Shown piece after piece: positions 51,099-60,383 of a stretch of 64,000 nucleotides of DNA; position 1 is the first letter of the stretch, and each line of letters opens with the position of its first letter. Source of the DNA: Aquabacterium sp. J223 (GTDB taxonomy: Bacteria > Pseudomonadota > Gammaproteobacteria > Burkholderiales > Burkholderiaceae_C); NCBI RefSeq assembly GCF_024666615.1, contig NZ_CP088297.1, positions 2,170,001 to 2,234,000 on the forward strand, read 5' to 3'. The position numbers and the translations under genes were made by a program. Below the pieces are notes generated by a model, which had not been told where the DNA came from, made no database searches, and was given only the letters and a program-made list of their open reading frames with translations.

Positions 51099-52955
51099 AT
51101 GGCGCTACTCCAGATTTCAGAGCCCGGCCAGGCGCCGGACCCGCACCAGCGCCGCATCGCGGTCGGCATCGACCTCGGCACCACGCATTCGCTGGTGGCG
51201 GCGGTGCGCCATGGCGTGGCCGACTGCCTGCCCGACGCCGAGGGCCGGGTGCTGCTGCCGTCGGTGGTGCGCTACCTGGAGGGCGGTCGCCGGCAGATCG
51301 GCTTCGATGCCCAGGCCGAGCAGGCCGCCGACCCCGAGAACACCATCGTCTCGGTCAAGCGCTTCATGGGCCGCGGCCTGGGCGACGTGGCCGAGGCCGG
51401 CAAGCTGCCGTACCGCTTCATCGACAAGCCGGGCATGCTGGCCCTGCACACCCGCGAGGGCGAGAAGTCCCCGGTGGAGGTGTCGGCGGAGATCTTGGCC
51501 TCGCTGCGCCAGCGGGCCGAGGACAGCTTCGACGACGAACTGTTCGGTGCCGTCATCACCGTGCCCGCCTACTTTGACGACGCGCAGCGCCAGGCGACCA
51601 AGGACGCGGCGCAGCTGGCCGGGCTGAAGGTGCTGCGGCTGCTCAACGAGCCGACGGCCGCGGCGGTGGCCTACGGCCTCGACCACGGCAGCGAGGGGCT
51701 GTACGCCATCTTCGACCTGGGCGGCGGCACCTTCGACATCTCGCTGCTGCGCCTGTCGCGCGGTGTCTTCGAGGTGGTCGCCACCGGCGGGGATGCCGCG
51801 CTCGGCGGCGACGACTTCGACCGGGCGCTGGCCGACTGGGCGCTCGACCAGGCCGGCCTGCGGGCCGACGCCGCGCACGACAAGCGCGCCGTGCTGGTCG
51901 CGGCCCGCGCCGCCAAGGAGGCGCTGACCGACACCGAGCGGGTGGTGCTGACCGCCGACCTGGCCGCCGGCAGCTTGCAGGTGCCGGTGGACCGCGCGCG
52001 CTTCAATGCCCTCACCAAGCCGCTGGTCGACCGCACGCTGGCCAGCGTCAAGCGCGTGCTGCGCGACGCCAGGGTGGGCCGTGACGACGTTCAAGGCGTG
52101 GTGCTGGTCGGCGGCGCCACCCGCATGCCGGCCGTGCGCACCGCGGTAGGCGAGTTCTTCGGCCGGCCGCCGTTGGTCGACCTCGACCCCGACCAGGTGG
52201 TGGCCCTCGGCGCCGCCCGGCAGGCCCACCAGCTGGCTGGCCATGGCGACGGCGACGACCTGCTGCTCCTGGACGTGATCCCGCTGTCGCTGGGCCTGGA
52301 GACGATGGGCGGGCTGGTCGAACGCATCATCGAGCGCAACGCCACCATCCCCACCGCCAAGGCGCAGGACTTCACCACCTTCAAGGACGGCCAGACGGCG
52401 ATGGCGCTGCACGTGGTGCAGGGCGAGCGCGAGCTGGTCAGCGACTGCCGCTCGCTGGCGCGCTTCGAGCTGCGCGGCATCCCACCGATGGCCGCCGGTG
52501 CCGCACGCATCCGCGTCACCTTCGAGGTCGACGCCGACGGGCTGCTCAACGTGCGCGCGCGCGAGCAGGGCTCGGGCGTCGAGGCGGCCATCACCATCAA
52601 GCCGAGCTACGGCCTGGCCGACGAGGACATCGCCCGCATGCTGCAGGACGGCTTCGCCCGCGCGGAGGACGACCTGCAGGCCCGCGCGCTGCGCGAGGCT
52701 CAGGTCGACGCCGAGCGCCTGGTGCTGGCCACCCGGTCGGCGCTGCAGGCCGACGGCGACCTGCTCGCCGACGGCCAGCGCCGCGACGTCGAGGCCCTGC
52801 TGTCGGCGACGGCGTCGGCCGCGGAAGGGCGGGACGCCGCTGCCATCGAGGCGGCCACCAAGGCGCTGGCCGCCGGCACCGAGGCCTTCGCCGCGCTGCG
52901 CATGAACCGCGGCATCCGCCGGGCCCTGACCGGCCGCAGCGTCGAAGACGTCTGA
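51099..52955 (+). CDS. hscA: Fe-S assembly chaperone HscA (Hsp70 family)
   Basis: Specialised Hsp70 that releases clusters from IscU. The protein is 618 residues. The ATPase domain has [27 protein letters not shown] and [15 protein letters not shown]. The substrate domain begins near residue 390 ([18 protein letters not shown]). The C-terminal helical lid lacks the EEVD-like tail of DnaK, as usual for HscA. Near-adjacent to hscB, 6 bp apart. Confidence 0.96.
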   Translation: MALLQISEPGQAPDPHQRRIAVGIDLGTTHSLVAAVRHGVADCLPDAEGRVLLPSVVRYLEGGRRQIGFDAQAEQAADPENTIVSVKRFMGRGLGDVAEAGKLPYRFIDKPGMLALHTREGEKSPVEVSAEILASLRQRAEDSFDDELFGAVITVPAYFDDAQRQATKDAAQLAGLKVLRLLNEPTAAAVAYGLDHGSEGLYAIFDLGGGTFDISLLRLSRGVFEVVATGGDAALGGDDFDRALADWALDQAGLRADAAHDKRAVLVAARAAKEALTDTERVVLTADLAAGSLQVPVDRARFNALTKPLVDRTLASVKRVLRDARVGRDDVQGVVLVGGATRMPAVRTAVGEFFGRPPLVDLDPDQVVALGAARQAHQLAGHGDGDDLLLLDVIPLSLGLETMGGLVERIIERNATIPTAKAQDFTTFKDGQTAMALHVVQGERELVSDCRSLARFELRGIPPMAAGAARIRVTFEVDADGLLNVRAREQGSGVEAAITIKPSYGLADEDIARMLQDGFARAEDDLQARALREAQVDAERLVLATRSALQADGDLLADGQRRDVEALLSATASAAEGRDAAAIEAATKALAAGTEAFAALRMNRGIRRALTGRSVEDV

Positions 52956-52996
52956 GGCCCCAGGCCGACGAACAACGAGAACCGAGCGAACCGCCC

Positions 52997-53335
52997 GTGC
53001 CCGTCATCAAGATCCTGCCCCACGCCCAGTACTGCCCGGAGGGCACCACCGTCGAGGCGCCCGCCGGCACGTCGATCTGCGAAGCGCTGCTCGACCACGG
53101 CATCGAGATCGAGCACGCCTGCGAGATGAGCTGCGCCTGCACCACCTGCCATGTGGTGGTGCGCGAGGGTTACCGGTCGCTGGGCGAGCCCGACGAGGCG
53201 GAAGAGGACCTGCTGGACAAGGCCTGGGGCCTGGAGCCGGACTCGCGGCTGTCGTGCCAGGCCATCCTGTCGCAGCAGGACGTGACGATCGAGATCCCCA
53301 AGTACACCATCAACCACGCTCGAGAAAACCACTGA
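52997..53335 (+). CDS. fdx: [2Fe-2S] ferredoxin of the ISC system
   Basis: A 112-residue adrenodoxin-type ferredoxin giving electrons to IscS/IscU. The cysteine motif is CEMSCACTTC with the fourth Cys in RLSCQAI. GTG start at 52997 (MPVIKILPHAQYCPEG). Last gene of the operon; no iscX follows. Convergent with argF, with a hairpin in the 15-bp gap. Confidence 0.96.
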   Translation: MPVIKILPHAQYCPEGTTVEAPAGTSICEALLDHGIEIEHACEMSCACTTCHVVVREGYRSLGEPDEAEEDLLDKAWGLEPDSRLSCQAILSQQDVTIEIPKYTINHARENH

Positions 53336-53342
53336 GCGTGGC

Positions 53343-53366
53343 CGGACGGATCAGCCGATCCGTCCG
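53343..53366. terminator. Bidirectional hairpin between fdx and argF
   Basis: CGGACGGATC-AGCC-GATCCGTCCG is a perfect 10-bp stem with a four-base loop. It lies across the argF stop codon and 8 bp beyond the fdx stop. There is no U-tract. It probably serves both convergent units. Confidence 0.6.
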
Positions 53367-54265
53367 AGCAGCAGGTACTCCATCAGCGCCTTCTGCACGT
53401 GCATGCGGTTCTCGGCCTCGTCCCAGACCACCGACTGCGGACCGTCGATGACCTCGGCGGCGACCTCCTCGCCGCGGTGGGCGGGCAGGCAGTGCATGAA
53501 GAGGGCGTCGGGCTTGGCCACGGCCATCATCTCGGCGTCGACGCACCAGTCGGCGAAGGCGGCGCGCCGCTGCTCGTTCTCGGCCTCGAAGCCCATGCTG
53601 GTCCACACGTCGGTGGTCACCAGGTCGGCGCCGCGGCAGGCGTCCATCGGGTCGGCGAAGACCTTGTAGCAGCTGCCGTCGCCGCGCAGGCCGACCACCG
53701 ACGGGTCCACCTCGTAGCCGCTGGGCGTGCTCAGGTGCACGGTGAAGCCGAGCACCTCGGCCGCCTGCAGCCAGGTGTTGGCCATGTTGTTGCCGTCGCC
53801 CACCCAGGCCACCGTGCGGCCGGCGATGGCGCCCCGCCGCTCGATGTAGGTGAAGACGTCGGCCAGGATCTGGCAGGGGTGGTACTCGTTGGTCAGGCCG
53901 TTGATCACCGGCACCCGCGAATGCGCGGCGAACTGCTCGATGCGCGACTGCTCGAAGGTGCGGATCATGACGAGGTCGACCATCCGGCTGATGACCCGCG
54001 CCGTGTCGGCGATGGGCTCCGAGCGGCCGAGCTGGCTGTCGCCGGTGGTCAGGTGCACCACCGAGCCACCCATCTGGTACATGCCGGCCTCGAAGCTCAC
54101 CCGCGTGCGGGTGCTGGCCTTCTCGAAGATCATGGCCAGCGTGCGGTCGGCCAGCGGCTGGTACTTCTCGTAGTTCTTGAACCGCGTCTTGATGATGGAC
54201 GCGCGCTCGAACAGGTAGGCGTACTCCTCCGCGCGCAGGTCCTTGAACTGCAGGTAGTGCTTCAT
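53351..54265 (-). CDS. argF: Ornithine carbamoyltransferase
   Basis: Makes citrulline from ornithine and carbamoyl phosphate in arginine synthesis. The protein is 304 residues. The carbamoyl-phosphate site is EKASTRTRVSFE, HPCQILAD follows, and the ornithine loop is MHCLPAHRGEEV. The start at 54265 (MKHYLQFKDL) is the family N-terminus. It lies 40 bp downstream of argD, forming an argD-argF unit. Confidence 0.97.
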   Translation of the reverse strand: MKHYLQFKDLRAEEYAYLFERASIIKTRFKNYEKYQPLADRTLAMIFEKASTRTRVSFEAGMYQMGGSVVHLTTGDSQLGRSEPIADTARVISRMVDLVMIRTFEQSRIEQFAAHSRVPVINGLTNEYHPCQILADVFTYIERRGAIAGRTVAWVGDGNNMANTWLQAAEVLGFTVHLSTPSGYEVDPSVVGLRGDGSCYKVFADPMDACRGADLVTTDVWTSMGFEAENEQRRAAFADWCVDAEMMAVAKPDALFMHCLPAHRGEEVAAEVIDGPQSVVWDEAENRMHVQKALMEYLLLGRIG

Positions 54266-54305
54266 GAGGCGGGGTCCCGGCTTCATGGCAGAGCGGGCGG
54301 GCGCG

Positions 54306-55514
54306 TCATGCCACGCCGAGGAAGCGGCGCACCACCGGCGCCAGCAGGGCGACGATCTGGCGGGCCTCGTCCTCGCTGAGGATGAGCGGCGGCACCAGCC
54401 GGATGACGGTGTCGGCGGTGACGCTCAGCAGCAGGCCGGCGTCGGCCGCCAGGTTGAGGATCTCGCCGCAGGGCCGGTCGAGCTCGATGCCCAGCATCAG
54501 GCCCTGGCCTCGGATCTCCTTCACGCCGGGCAGGCTGCCGAGCTGGCGCTGCAGTTCCCCGCGCAGCACCTCGCCGACCTTCGCCGCGTGGGCGAGCAGC
54601 CCGTCCTCTTCCATGATGCGCAGCGTCTCCACGCCGGCCCGCATCGACAGCGGGTTGCCGCCGAAGGTGGTGCCATGGTTGCCGGGCTGGAACACATCGG
54701 CCGCCTTCGGCCCGCAGACCACCGCGCCGATGGGCACGCCGGAGCCCAGTCCCTTGGCCAGCGGCATCACGTCCGGCACGATGCCGGCCCACTGGTGCGC
54801 GAACCACTTGCCGGTGCGGCCGATGCCGCACTGCACTTCGTCCAGCATCAGCAGCAGGCCGTGGCGATCGCACAGCGCGCGCAGGCTCTGCAGGTAGTCC
54901 AGGCGCGTGGGGTTGATGCCGCCTTCGCCCTGGATGGTCTCGAGGAAGACGGCGACCACGTTGGGCCGCGCCTGCACCTCGGCCTGCAGCGCGGCCAGGT
55001 CGTTCAGCGGCACGCGGACAAAACCCTCCACCAGCGGCCCGAAGCCTGCCTGCACCTTGGGGTTGCCGGTGGCCGACAGCGTGGCGATCGATCGGCCGTG
55101 GAAGGCCTTCTCGTAGACGATGATCTCCGGCCGGTCGATGCCCTTGTCGTGGCCGTACTTGCGCGCGATCTTGATCGCCGCCTCGTTGGCCTCGAGGCCT
55201 GTGGAACAGAAGAAGGCCGCGGTCAGCCCGGACAGCTCGCACAGCTTGGCCGCCAGCTGTTCCTGCAACGGCACCTGGTAGTAGTTGGAGCAGTGGATGA
55301 GCTTGGCGACCTGCTCCTGCAGCGCCGGCACCAGCTTCGGGTGGGCGTGGCCCAGCGTGTTCACCGCGATGCCGCCCAGGCCGTCGAGGTAGCGCTTGCC
55401 GGCGGTGTCCCACACCCAGCAGCCCTGGCCATGCGACAGGGCGAAAGGCAGCCGGCCGTAGGTCTTCATCAGGTGGCTCGGCGCGGCGGTGGACGTGGGC
55501 GTGCTCATCGACAT
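54306..55514 (-). CDS. argD: Acetylornithine aminotransferase (class III)
   Basis: PLP enzyme converting N-acetylglutamate semialdehyde to N-acetylornithine. The protein is 402 residues. Features are DGLGGIAVNTLGHAHP, FCSTGLEANEAAIKIAR, YEKAFHGRSIATLSATG, LDEVQCGIGRTGK and the PLP Lys in PLAKGLGSGVPIGA. The start is 55514 (MSMSTPTSTAAPS) or 55508. A stable hairpin occurs in its leader 21 nt before the start. Upstream of argF. Confidence 0.94.
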   Translation of the reverse strand: MSMSTPTSTAAPSHLMKTYGRLPFALSHGQGCWVWDTAGKRYLDGLGGIAVNTLGHAHPKLVPALQEQVAKLIHCSNYYQVPLQEQLAAKLCELSGLTAAFFCSTGLEANEAAIKIARKYGHDKGIDRPEIIVYEKAFHGRSIATLSATGNPKVQAGFGPLVEGFVRVPLNDLAALQAEVQARPNVVAVFLETIQGEGGINPTRLDYLQSLRALCDRHGLLLMLDEVQCGIGRTGKWFAHQWAGIVPDVMPLAKGLGSGVPIGAVVCGPKAADVFQPGNHGTTFGGNPLSMRAGVETLRIMEEDGLLAHAAKVGEVLRGELQRQLGSLPGVKEIRGQGLMLGIELDRPCGEILNLAADAGLLLSVTADTVIRLVPPLILSEDEARQIVALLAPVVRRFLGVA

Positions 55515-55534
55515 GGCTCCGGTGCAAAGGCGAA

Positions 55535-55568
55535 GGGCCGGCCCGCTGTGCAAAGCGGGCACCGGCCC
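55535..55568 (-). promoter_or_regulatory. Strong hairpin in the argD 5' leader
   Basis: On the minus strand GGGCCGG pairs with CCGGCCC, and inside it CCCGCT pairs with AGCGGG around a six-base TTGCAC loop (13 pairs, with a two-base bulge). It ends 20 nt upstream of argD. There is no U-tract. Possibly a translation- or stability-control element; no ligand or protein can be named. Confidence 0.4.
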
Positions 55569-55666
55569 CGTGGCACGGATTCTATGCGTCGGTCAACGGA
55601 CCGGAAGACTGCCGTTGCACCATCCGCAATGCGTTCCTGCATGGTGCCGTGAGGCACAATCTCAGG

Positions 55667-55996
55667 GTGACATCAGCAGCGCCGCGCGAAGTCTTCATCC
55701 AGGGCATCACGAAGGAGGGCCGTCCTTTTCGCCCCAGCGACTGGGCCGAGCGGCTGGCCGGCGCGATGTCGAGTTTCCGCCCCGGCGGCAATGTCGGCGG
55801 ACACGGTGCCCACATCGGCTACTCCCCTTACTGCTTCCCCAGCACCGTGGCCGGCGTGAAGTGCGTGATCGTGAGCGAGGCGCTGCGCGAGATCGAGCCC
55901 ATGGCCTGGGACTTCGTCATGAACTTCGCCAGGGACAACGGTCTGCAGGTGGGCGAAGCCTGTCGCTTCGAGCCGCAGGGCGACGGGAAGCCCTAG
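55667..55996 (+). CDS. DUF3579 family protein
   Basis: A 109-residue protein of a small betaproteobacterial family of unknown function (DUF3579). It contains REVFIQGITKEGRPFRPSDW, FRPGGNVGGHGAHIGYSPYC and KCVIVSEALREIEPMAWDF. GTG 55667 is used; an in-frame GTG at 55649 is possible. Divergent from argD and followed by a terminator. Confidence 0.82.
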   Translation: MTSAAPREVFIQGITKEGRPFRPSDWAERLAGAMSSFRPGGNVGGHGAHIGYSPYCFPSTVAGVKCVIVSEALREIEPMAWDFVMNFARDNGLQVGEACRFEPQGDGKP

Positions 55997-56032
55997 CCGT
56001 CCCGTGATGCCGCACCGGGCGGTCGCAAGCAG

Positions 56033-56066
56033 AAGAGCCCGCACATCGGCGGGCTCTTTGCTTTTC
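56033..56066 (+). terminator. Intrinsic terminator after the DUF3579 gene (bidirectional with rpsT)
   Basis: AAGAGCCCGC-ACATCG-GCGGGCTCTT is a 10-bp perfect stem with a six-base loop, followed by TGCTTTTCC on the plus strand. It lies 37 bp after the DUF3579 stop and 40 bp beyond the rpsT stop on the opposite strand. Confidence 0.85.
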
Positions 56067-56105
56067 CACCGGGACCGGCCCGGTCGTGCGGCGAGGGCGG
56101 CGCCG

Positions 56106-56408
56106 TCAGGCGGCCGCTTGCAGCGCCTTGACCTTGGCGGCCAGGCGGCTCTTGTGACGGGCGGCCTTGTTCTTGTGGAAGATGCCCTTGTCGGCCACCG
56201 AGTCGATGACGCTCTGGGCGGTCTTGAACAGGTCCGCGGCGCGGTCCTTGTCGCCGGCGGCGACGGCCTTCTGCACGTTCTTGACGACGGTGCGGAACTT
56301 AGAACGCAGCGCGCTGTTGGCGGCGTTCAGCTTGACGTCCTGGCGGGCGCGCTTGCGGCCCGACGCCAGGCGGACGGTCTTCTTCTTGGCTTTGGACGAG
56401 GTGGCCAT
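56106..56408 (-). CDS. rpsT: 30S ribosomal protein S20
   Basis: A 100-residue basic protein. [20 protein letters not shown] and [22 protein letters not shown] with the C-terminal [19 protein letters not shown] match S20. ATG 56408 is chosen. It lies divergent from murJ with 68 bp between the starts, the common rpsT/murJ arrangement. Confidence 0.97.
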   Translation of the reverse strand: MATSSKAKKKTVRLASGRKRARQDVKLNAANSALRSKFRTVVKNVQKAVAAGDKDRAADLFKTAQSVIDSVADKGIFHKNKAARHKSRLAAKVKALQAAA

Positions 56409-56476
56409 GCTGGAATGGGCGCTCCGCTGATGGAGTTCCGGTGGAAAAGCCCGCGAGTATAGCATCGCGCCCTCGC

Positions 56477-58048
56477 ATGAACCTCTTCAAGGCCGCTTCC
56501 ACCGTCTCCCTGCTCACGCTGGCCTCCCGGATCACCGGGTTGCTGCGGGACATGCTGCAGGCCTCGATCTTCGGCGCCAACGCGCTGACCGACGCCTTCA
56601 CGGTCGCCTTCCGCATCCCCAACCTGCTGCGTCGGCTGGTAGGCGAGGGTGCCTTTTCGCAGGCCTTCGTTCCGCTGCTGGCCGCCTCGCGCGAGCGCGA
56701 CGGCGAGGACGCCACCCGGCACCTGATCGACGCGGTGGCCACCGTGCTGCTGTGGGTGCTGGTGGGGCTGTGCGTGACCGGCATCGTCGGCGCACCCCTG
56801 CTGGTCTGGCTCATCGGCAGCGGCCTGGAGCGCAGCGGCGGGTTCGACCCCGCGGTGGTGATGACGCGCTGGATGTTCCCCTACATCGCCTGCATGTCGC
56901 TGGTGGCGCTGTCGGCCGGCATCCTGAACACCTGGCGGCGCTTCGTGGTGCCGGCGGCCACGCCGGTGCTGCTCAACCTGGCGTGGATCGGCGCCATGCT
57001 GTTCCTCACGCCGTGGTTCGCACGCTGGGGCATCGAGCCGGTCTACAGCCTGGCCGTCGGGGTGATGCTCGGTGGCGTGCTGCAGCTGGCGGTGCAGGTG
57101 CCGGCCTTGAAGCGCGTGGGCGCGCTGCCGCGCTTCGGCCTGCGCTGGCGCGCCTTCCGCGAGGCCTGGGCCCACGCCGGCGTGCACGAGGTGCTGCGCA
57201 AGATGGCGCCCGCGCTGATCGGGGTGTCGGTGGCGCAGATCTCCCAGCTGATCAACACGCAGATCGCCAGCCACCTCGGCGCCGGTGCGGTGTCGCTGCT
57301 GACCTATGCCGACCGCCTGATGGAGTTCCCGTCCGCGTTGCTCGGCGTGGCGCTCGGCGTGGTGCTGACGCCGCAGCTGTCGGCCGCCAATGCCCGGGGC
57401 GACGCCCAGGCCTATTCCGGGCTCATCGAATGGGGCCTGCGGCAGCTGCTGCTGCTGGCGGTGCCGTGCGCGGTGGCGCTGCTGGTGTTCCCGTTGCCGC
57501 TGGTGGCCACGCTGTTCCAGCGCGGCGCCTTCGGTGCCGAGCAGGCCCAGGCGGCGGCCTGGGCGGTGGCGGGTTATGGCGTCGGCCTGATCGGCATCGT
57601 CTCGATCCGCATCCTGGCGCCGGGCTACTTCGCGCAGCGCGACACGCGCACGCCGGTGCGCGTGGGCATCGCCGCGCTGGTGCTGACGCAGTGCTTCAAC
57701 GCCGTCTTCGTGCTGTGGCTGCAGTGGGGCATCGCGGGGCTTGCGCTGTCTACCGGGCTCGGCGGCCTGGTCAACGCCGGCCTGCTGCTGTACCTGCTGT
57801 GGCGGCGCGGGGTATGGCGGCCGGCGCCGGGCTGGCCGGCCTTCCTCGCGCGCATCACCGCCGGCAGCGCGGTGATGGGCGCCGGGCTGTGGTGGGCCGC
57901 ACAGCACATCGACTGGCTGGGCCTCGGCCGGCAGGAGCTGCTGCGCGCCGGCTGGATGGCCGCGGTGCTGGCCGCGGCGGCGGTGATCTACTTCGGCAGC
58001 CTGTGGCTGCTCGGACTTCGGGCGACGGCGCTGCTGCGACGCCAATGA
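56477..58048 (+). CDS. murJ: Lipid II flippase MurJ
   Basis: Moves lipid II across the inner membrane for peptidoglycan synthesis. The protein is 523 residues with about 14 membrane segments. The N-terminus [25 protein letters not shown] and [23 protein letters not shown] carry conserved arginines and residues of the central cavity. The start at 56477 is the family start; upstream in-frame codons are not family-like. Confidence 0.96.
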   Translation: MNLFKAASTVSLLTLASRITGLLRDMLQASIFGANALTDAFTVAFRIPNLLRRLVGEGAFSQAFVPLLAASRERDGEDATRHLIDAVATVLLWVLVGLCVTGIVGAPLLVWLIGSGLERSGGFDPAVVMTRWMFPYIACMSLVALSAGILNTWRRFVVPAATPVLLNLAWIGAMLFLTPWFARWGIEPVYSLAVGVMLGGVLQLAVQVPALKRVGALPRFGLRWRAFREAWAHAGVHEVLRKMAPALIGVSVAQISQLINTQIASHLGAGAVSLLTYADRLMEFPSALLGVALGVVLTPQLSAANARGDAQAYSGLIEWGLRQLLLLAVPCAVALLVFPLPLVATLFQRGAFGAEQAQAAAWAVAGYGVGLIGIVSIRILAPGYFAQRDTRTPVRVGIAALVLTQCFNAVFVLWLQWGIAGLALSTGLGGLVNAGLLLYLLWRRGVWRPAPGWPAFLARITAGSAVMGAGLWWAAQHIDWLGLGRQELLRAGWMAAVLAAAAVIYFGSLWLLGLRATALLRRQ

Positions 58049-58105
58049 CGACGGTGCCGCCGGTGGGATCGGCACCGGCATGCCGGCGCGGCCTACACTC
58101 GGCGC

Positions 58106-58975
58106 ATGCGCTTCGCAAGGATGAGCCGGCTGCAGTACTTCGAGCTGCTGGTCGCGCAGGACGAGGGCCTCGCGGTGCTGGAGGCGGCCATCGCGGTGGC
58201 CCAGGACGAGGCGCCGGATCTCGACCCCCAGGCCGTGCTGCAGGAGATCGACGGCCTGGCGCTGCGCCTGAAACGCCGCCTGCCGGCCGACGCGTCCGCG
58301 CTGCACCGGCTGCGGCTGCTCAACCGCTACTTCTTCCACGAGCTGGGCTTCGCCGGCAACGTCAACGACTACTACGACCCGGCGAACAGCTACCTCCATG
58401 AGGTCCTGCGCCGGCGCCGCGGCATCCCGATCACGCTGGCGCTGCTGTACATGGAACTGGCGCAGCAGGTCGGCCTGTCGGCCCGCGGCGTGGCCTTCCC
58501 CGGGCACTTCCTGGTCAAGCTGCGGGTGGGGCAGGGCGACGGCGCCGGCGAGGTGGTGATGGACCCGTTCTGCGGCCAGTCGCTGTCGTCCGAACAGCTC
58601 GACGAGCGCCTGGCGCCCTACCGCCGGCGGCACGGCCTCACCGGCGACTTCGAGGTGCCGCTCGGCCTCTTCCTGCAGGCCGCCGGCGGCCGCGACATCG
58701 TCGCCCGGCTGCTGCGCAACCTGAAGGAGATCCACCGACAGGCCGGCGACTGGCCGCGGCTCTTGGCGGTGCAGCGGCGGCTGGTCATCCTGCTGCCCAA
58801 TGCGCCCGAGGAGCGGCGCGACCGCGGCCTGGCGCATGCCGAACTGGGCGAGTTCCCCGAGGCCGCGGAGGACCTGGCGCACTACCTCGAGCAGCGGCCC
58901 GCCGCCGAGGACGCGCGCGCGCTGCGCGAGCGGCTGGCGGCGCTGCGGCAGCTCGGCCGGCCGCGCCTGCATTGA
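58106..58975 (+). CDS. SirB1 family protein (transglutaminase-like fold plus TPR)
   Basis: A 289-residue cytoplasmic protein. A transglutaminase-like region (FFHELGFAGNVNDYYDPANSY, RRGIPITLALLYMELAQQVG, GVAFPGHFLVKL, DPFCGQ) is followed by TPR-like helices (LAHAELGEFPEAAEDLAHYLEQ). The Cys of classical transglutaminases is not in the expected position, so activity is doubtful. Role unknown; sirB1-type genes commonly sit near murJ and hda in betaproteobacteria. TACACT at 58092-58097 is a possible -10. Confidence 0.88.
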   Translation: MRFARMSRLQYFELLVAQDEGLAVLEAAIAVAQDEAPDLDPQAVLQEIDGLALRLKRRLPADASALHRLRLLNRYFFHELGFAGNVNDYYDPANSYLHEVLRRRRGIPITLALLYMELAQQVGLSARGVAFPGHFLVKLRVGQGDGAGEVVMDPFCGQSLSSEQLDERLAPYRRRHGLTGDFEVPLGLFLQAAGGRDIVARLLRNLKEIHRQAGDWPRLLAVQRRLVILLPNAPEERRDRGLAHAELGEFPEAAEDLAHYLEQRPAAEDARALRERLAALRQLGRPRLH

Positions 58976-59004
58976 CCGGCCGGCGTCGCGCCGGGGCGCT
59001 CTCC

Positions 59005-59010
59005 TAGAAT
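59005..59010 (+). promoter_or_regulatory. -10 element upstream of hda
   Basis: TAGAAT lies 39 bp before the hda ATG in the 74-bp gap after sirB1, in the context TCCTAGAATCGCCGCTTTT. The -35 region is not clear. Confidence 0.45.
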
Positions 59011-59049
59011 CGCCGCTTTTGTGCGGTCCGCCCGAGCGACCGCCGCCGG

Positions 59050-59718
59050 ATGAAGCAGATCCCCCTGGCCATCGTGGAGCCGGCCCAGCCGGACTTCGAC
59101 CACTTCCTGGTCGGCGCCAATGCCGCCGCGCTGCAGCACCTGCTGGCGCTCCAGCCCGGCGCGGCGCCGGTCTACCTGTGGGGGCCCGAGGGCAGCGGCA
59201 AGACCCACCTGCTGCACGCGCTGGCCGCCGAGCAGCGCCGACGCGGTGCGCAGGTCGGCAGTTTCGACGCCCGGACGCCCTTGCCGTGGACCTTGGACGA
59301 GGGCTGGGCGGCTTTGCTGCTGGACGACTGCGACGCCTTCGACGCCGACCGGCAGCAGGCGGCGTTCAGCCTCTTCGTGCAGGCCCATCCGGCCGGGGTG
59401 CTGATCGCGGCGGCGGGCCGGCTGCCGCCCGTGGACCTGCCGGTGCGCGACGACCTGCGCACCCGCCTCGGCTGGGGCCATGTCTTCGCGCTGGCGCCGC
59501 TGGCGGAGGACGAGGCCCGCGCGGCGCTGCGCCGCGAGGCCGACCGCCGCGGCGTCCTGCTGGCCGACGAAGTGATCGACTACCTGCTGACGCGCTTCTC
59601 GCGCGACCTGAAACACCTGATGCTGCTGCTCGACCGGATGGACCGTTTCGCCCTCTCCCAGCAGCGGCCGCTCACCGTGCCGCTGCTGCGCCGCATGCTG
59701 GCCGAGGAGGGCCTGTGA
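59050..59718 (+). CDS. hda: DnaA regulatory inactivator Hda
   Basis: AAA+ protein that with the beta sliding clamp hydrolyses DnaA-ATP after initiation. The protein is 222 residues. The N-terminal MKQIPLAI contains the clamp-binding QIPL motif, Walker A is GPEGSGKTHLLHAL, Walker B is LLLDDCDAFD, and the sensor region is RDDLRTRLGWGHVF. The stop overlaps the GTG of the next gene (GTGA). Confidence 0.94.
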   Translation: MKQIPLAIVEPAQPDFDHFLVGANAAALQHLLALQPGAAPVYLWGPEGSGKTHLLHALAAEQRRRGAQVGSFDARTPLPWTLDEGWAALLLDDCDAFDADRQQAAFSLFVQAHPAGVLIAAAGRLPPVDLPVRDDLRTRLGWGHVFALAPLAEDEARAALRREADRRGVLLADEVIDYLLTRFSRDLKHLMLLLDRMDRFALSQQRPLTVPLLRRMLAEEGL

Positions 59719-60383
59719 GGCTGGCGCTGTTCGACCTCGACGGCACGCTGCTGCCCATCGACTCCGACCATGCGTTCGGCGACTACCTGGTGCAGCGCGG
59801 CTGGGCCGATGCAGAGCACTTCAAGCGCGGCAACGACGCGTTCTACGCCCAGTACCTGGCCGGGCGGCTCGACGTGCCCGCCTACATCGCCTTCTGCACC
59901 ACCGCCTGGCGCGACCGCCCGGCGGCCGAGCTGCAGGCCCTGCAGGCCGACTTCATCCGCGAGGCCATCGGTCCGCAGCTGCTGCCGCCGGCACGTGACC
60001 TGGTCCGACGCCACCAGGACGACGGCGACCTGGTGGCCATCGTCACCGCCACCAACGAGGTGGTGACGCGGCCGATCGCCGACGCCTTCGGCGTCGAGCA
60101 CCTGATCGCGCTGAAGCTCGCCCGCGACCACCATGGCCGGGTCACCGGCGCCATTGACGGCGTGCCCAGTTACCAGGCCGGCAAGATCGTGCGCGTCGAG
60201 CAGTGGCTGGCCGCGCTGGGCCGGCGCTGGGACGACTTCGACGACACCGTGTTCTACAGCGACTCCACCAACGACCTGCCGTTGCTGGAACGCGTCGACC
60301 GACCCGTGGCCACCAACCCCACGCCCGCACTGGAGGCCATCGCGCGCGAGCGCGGCTGGCCCGTCCTGAGGCTCTTTGCATGA
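59715..60383 (+). CDS. HAD-IB family phosphatase
   Basis: A 222-residue HAD hydrolase of the SerB-like IB subfamily. The nucleophile motif is FDLDGTLLP, motif II is IVTATNEVVT, motif III Lys is in QAGKIVRV, and motif IV is YSDSTNDLPLLE. The cap region (NDAFYAQYLAGRLDVPAYIAF) matches the family that includes phosphoserine- and histidinol-phosphate phosphatases. The substrate is unknown. Coupled to hda and pcnB by 4-bp overlaps at both ends. Confidence 0.9.
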   Translation: MRLALFDLDGTLLPIDSDHAFGDYLVQRGWADAEHFKRGNDAFYAQYLAGRLDVPAYIAFCTTAWRDRPAAELQALQADFIREAIGPQLLPPARDLVRRHQDDGDLVAIVTATNEVVTRPIADAFGVEHLIALKLARDHHGRVTGAIDGVPSYQAGKIVRVEQWLAALGRRWDDFDDTVFYSDSTNDLPLLERVDRPVATNPTPALEAIARERGWPVLRLFA

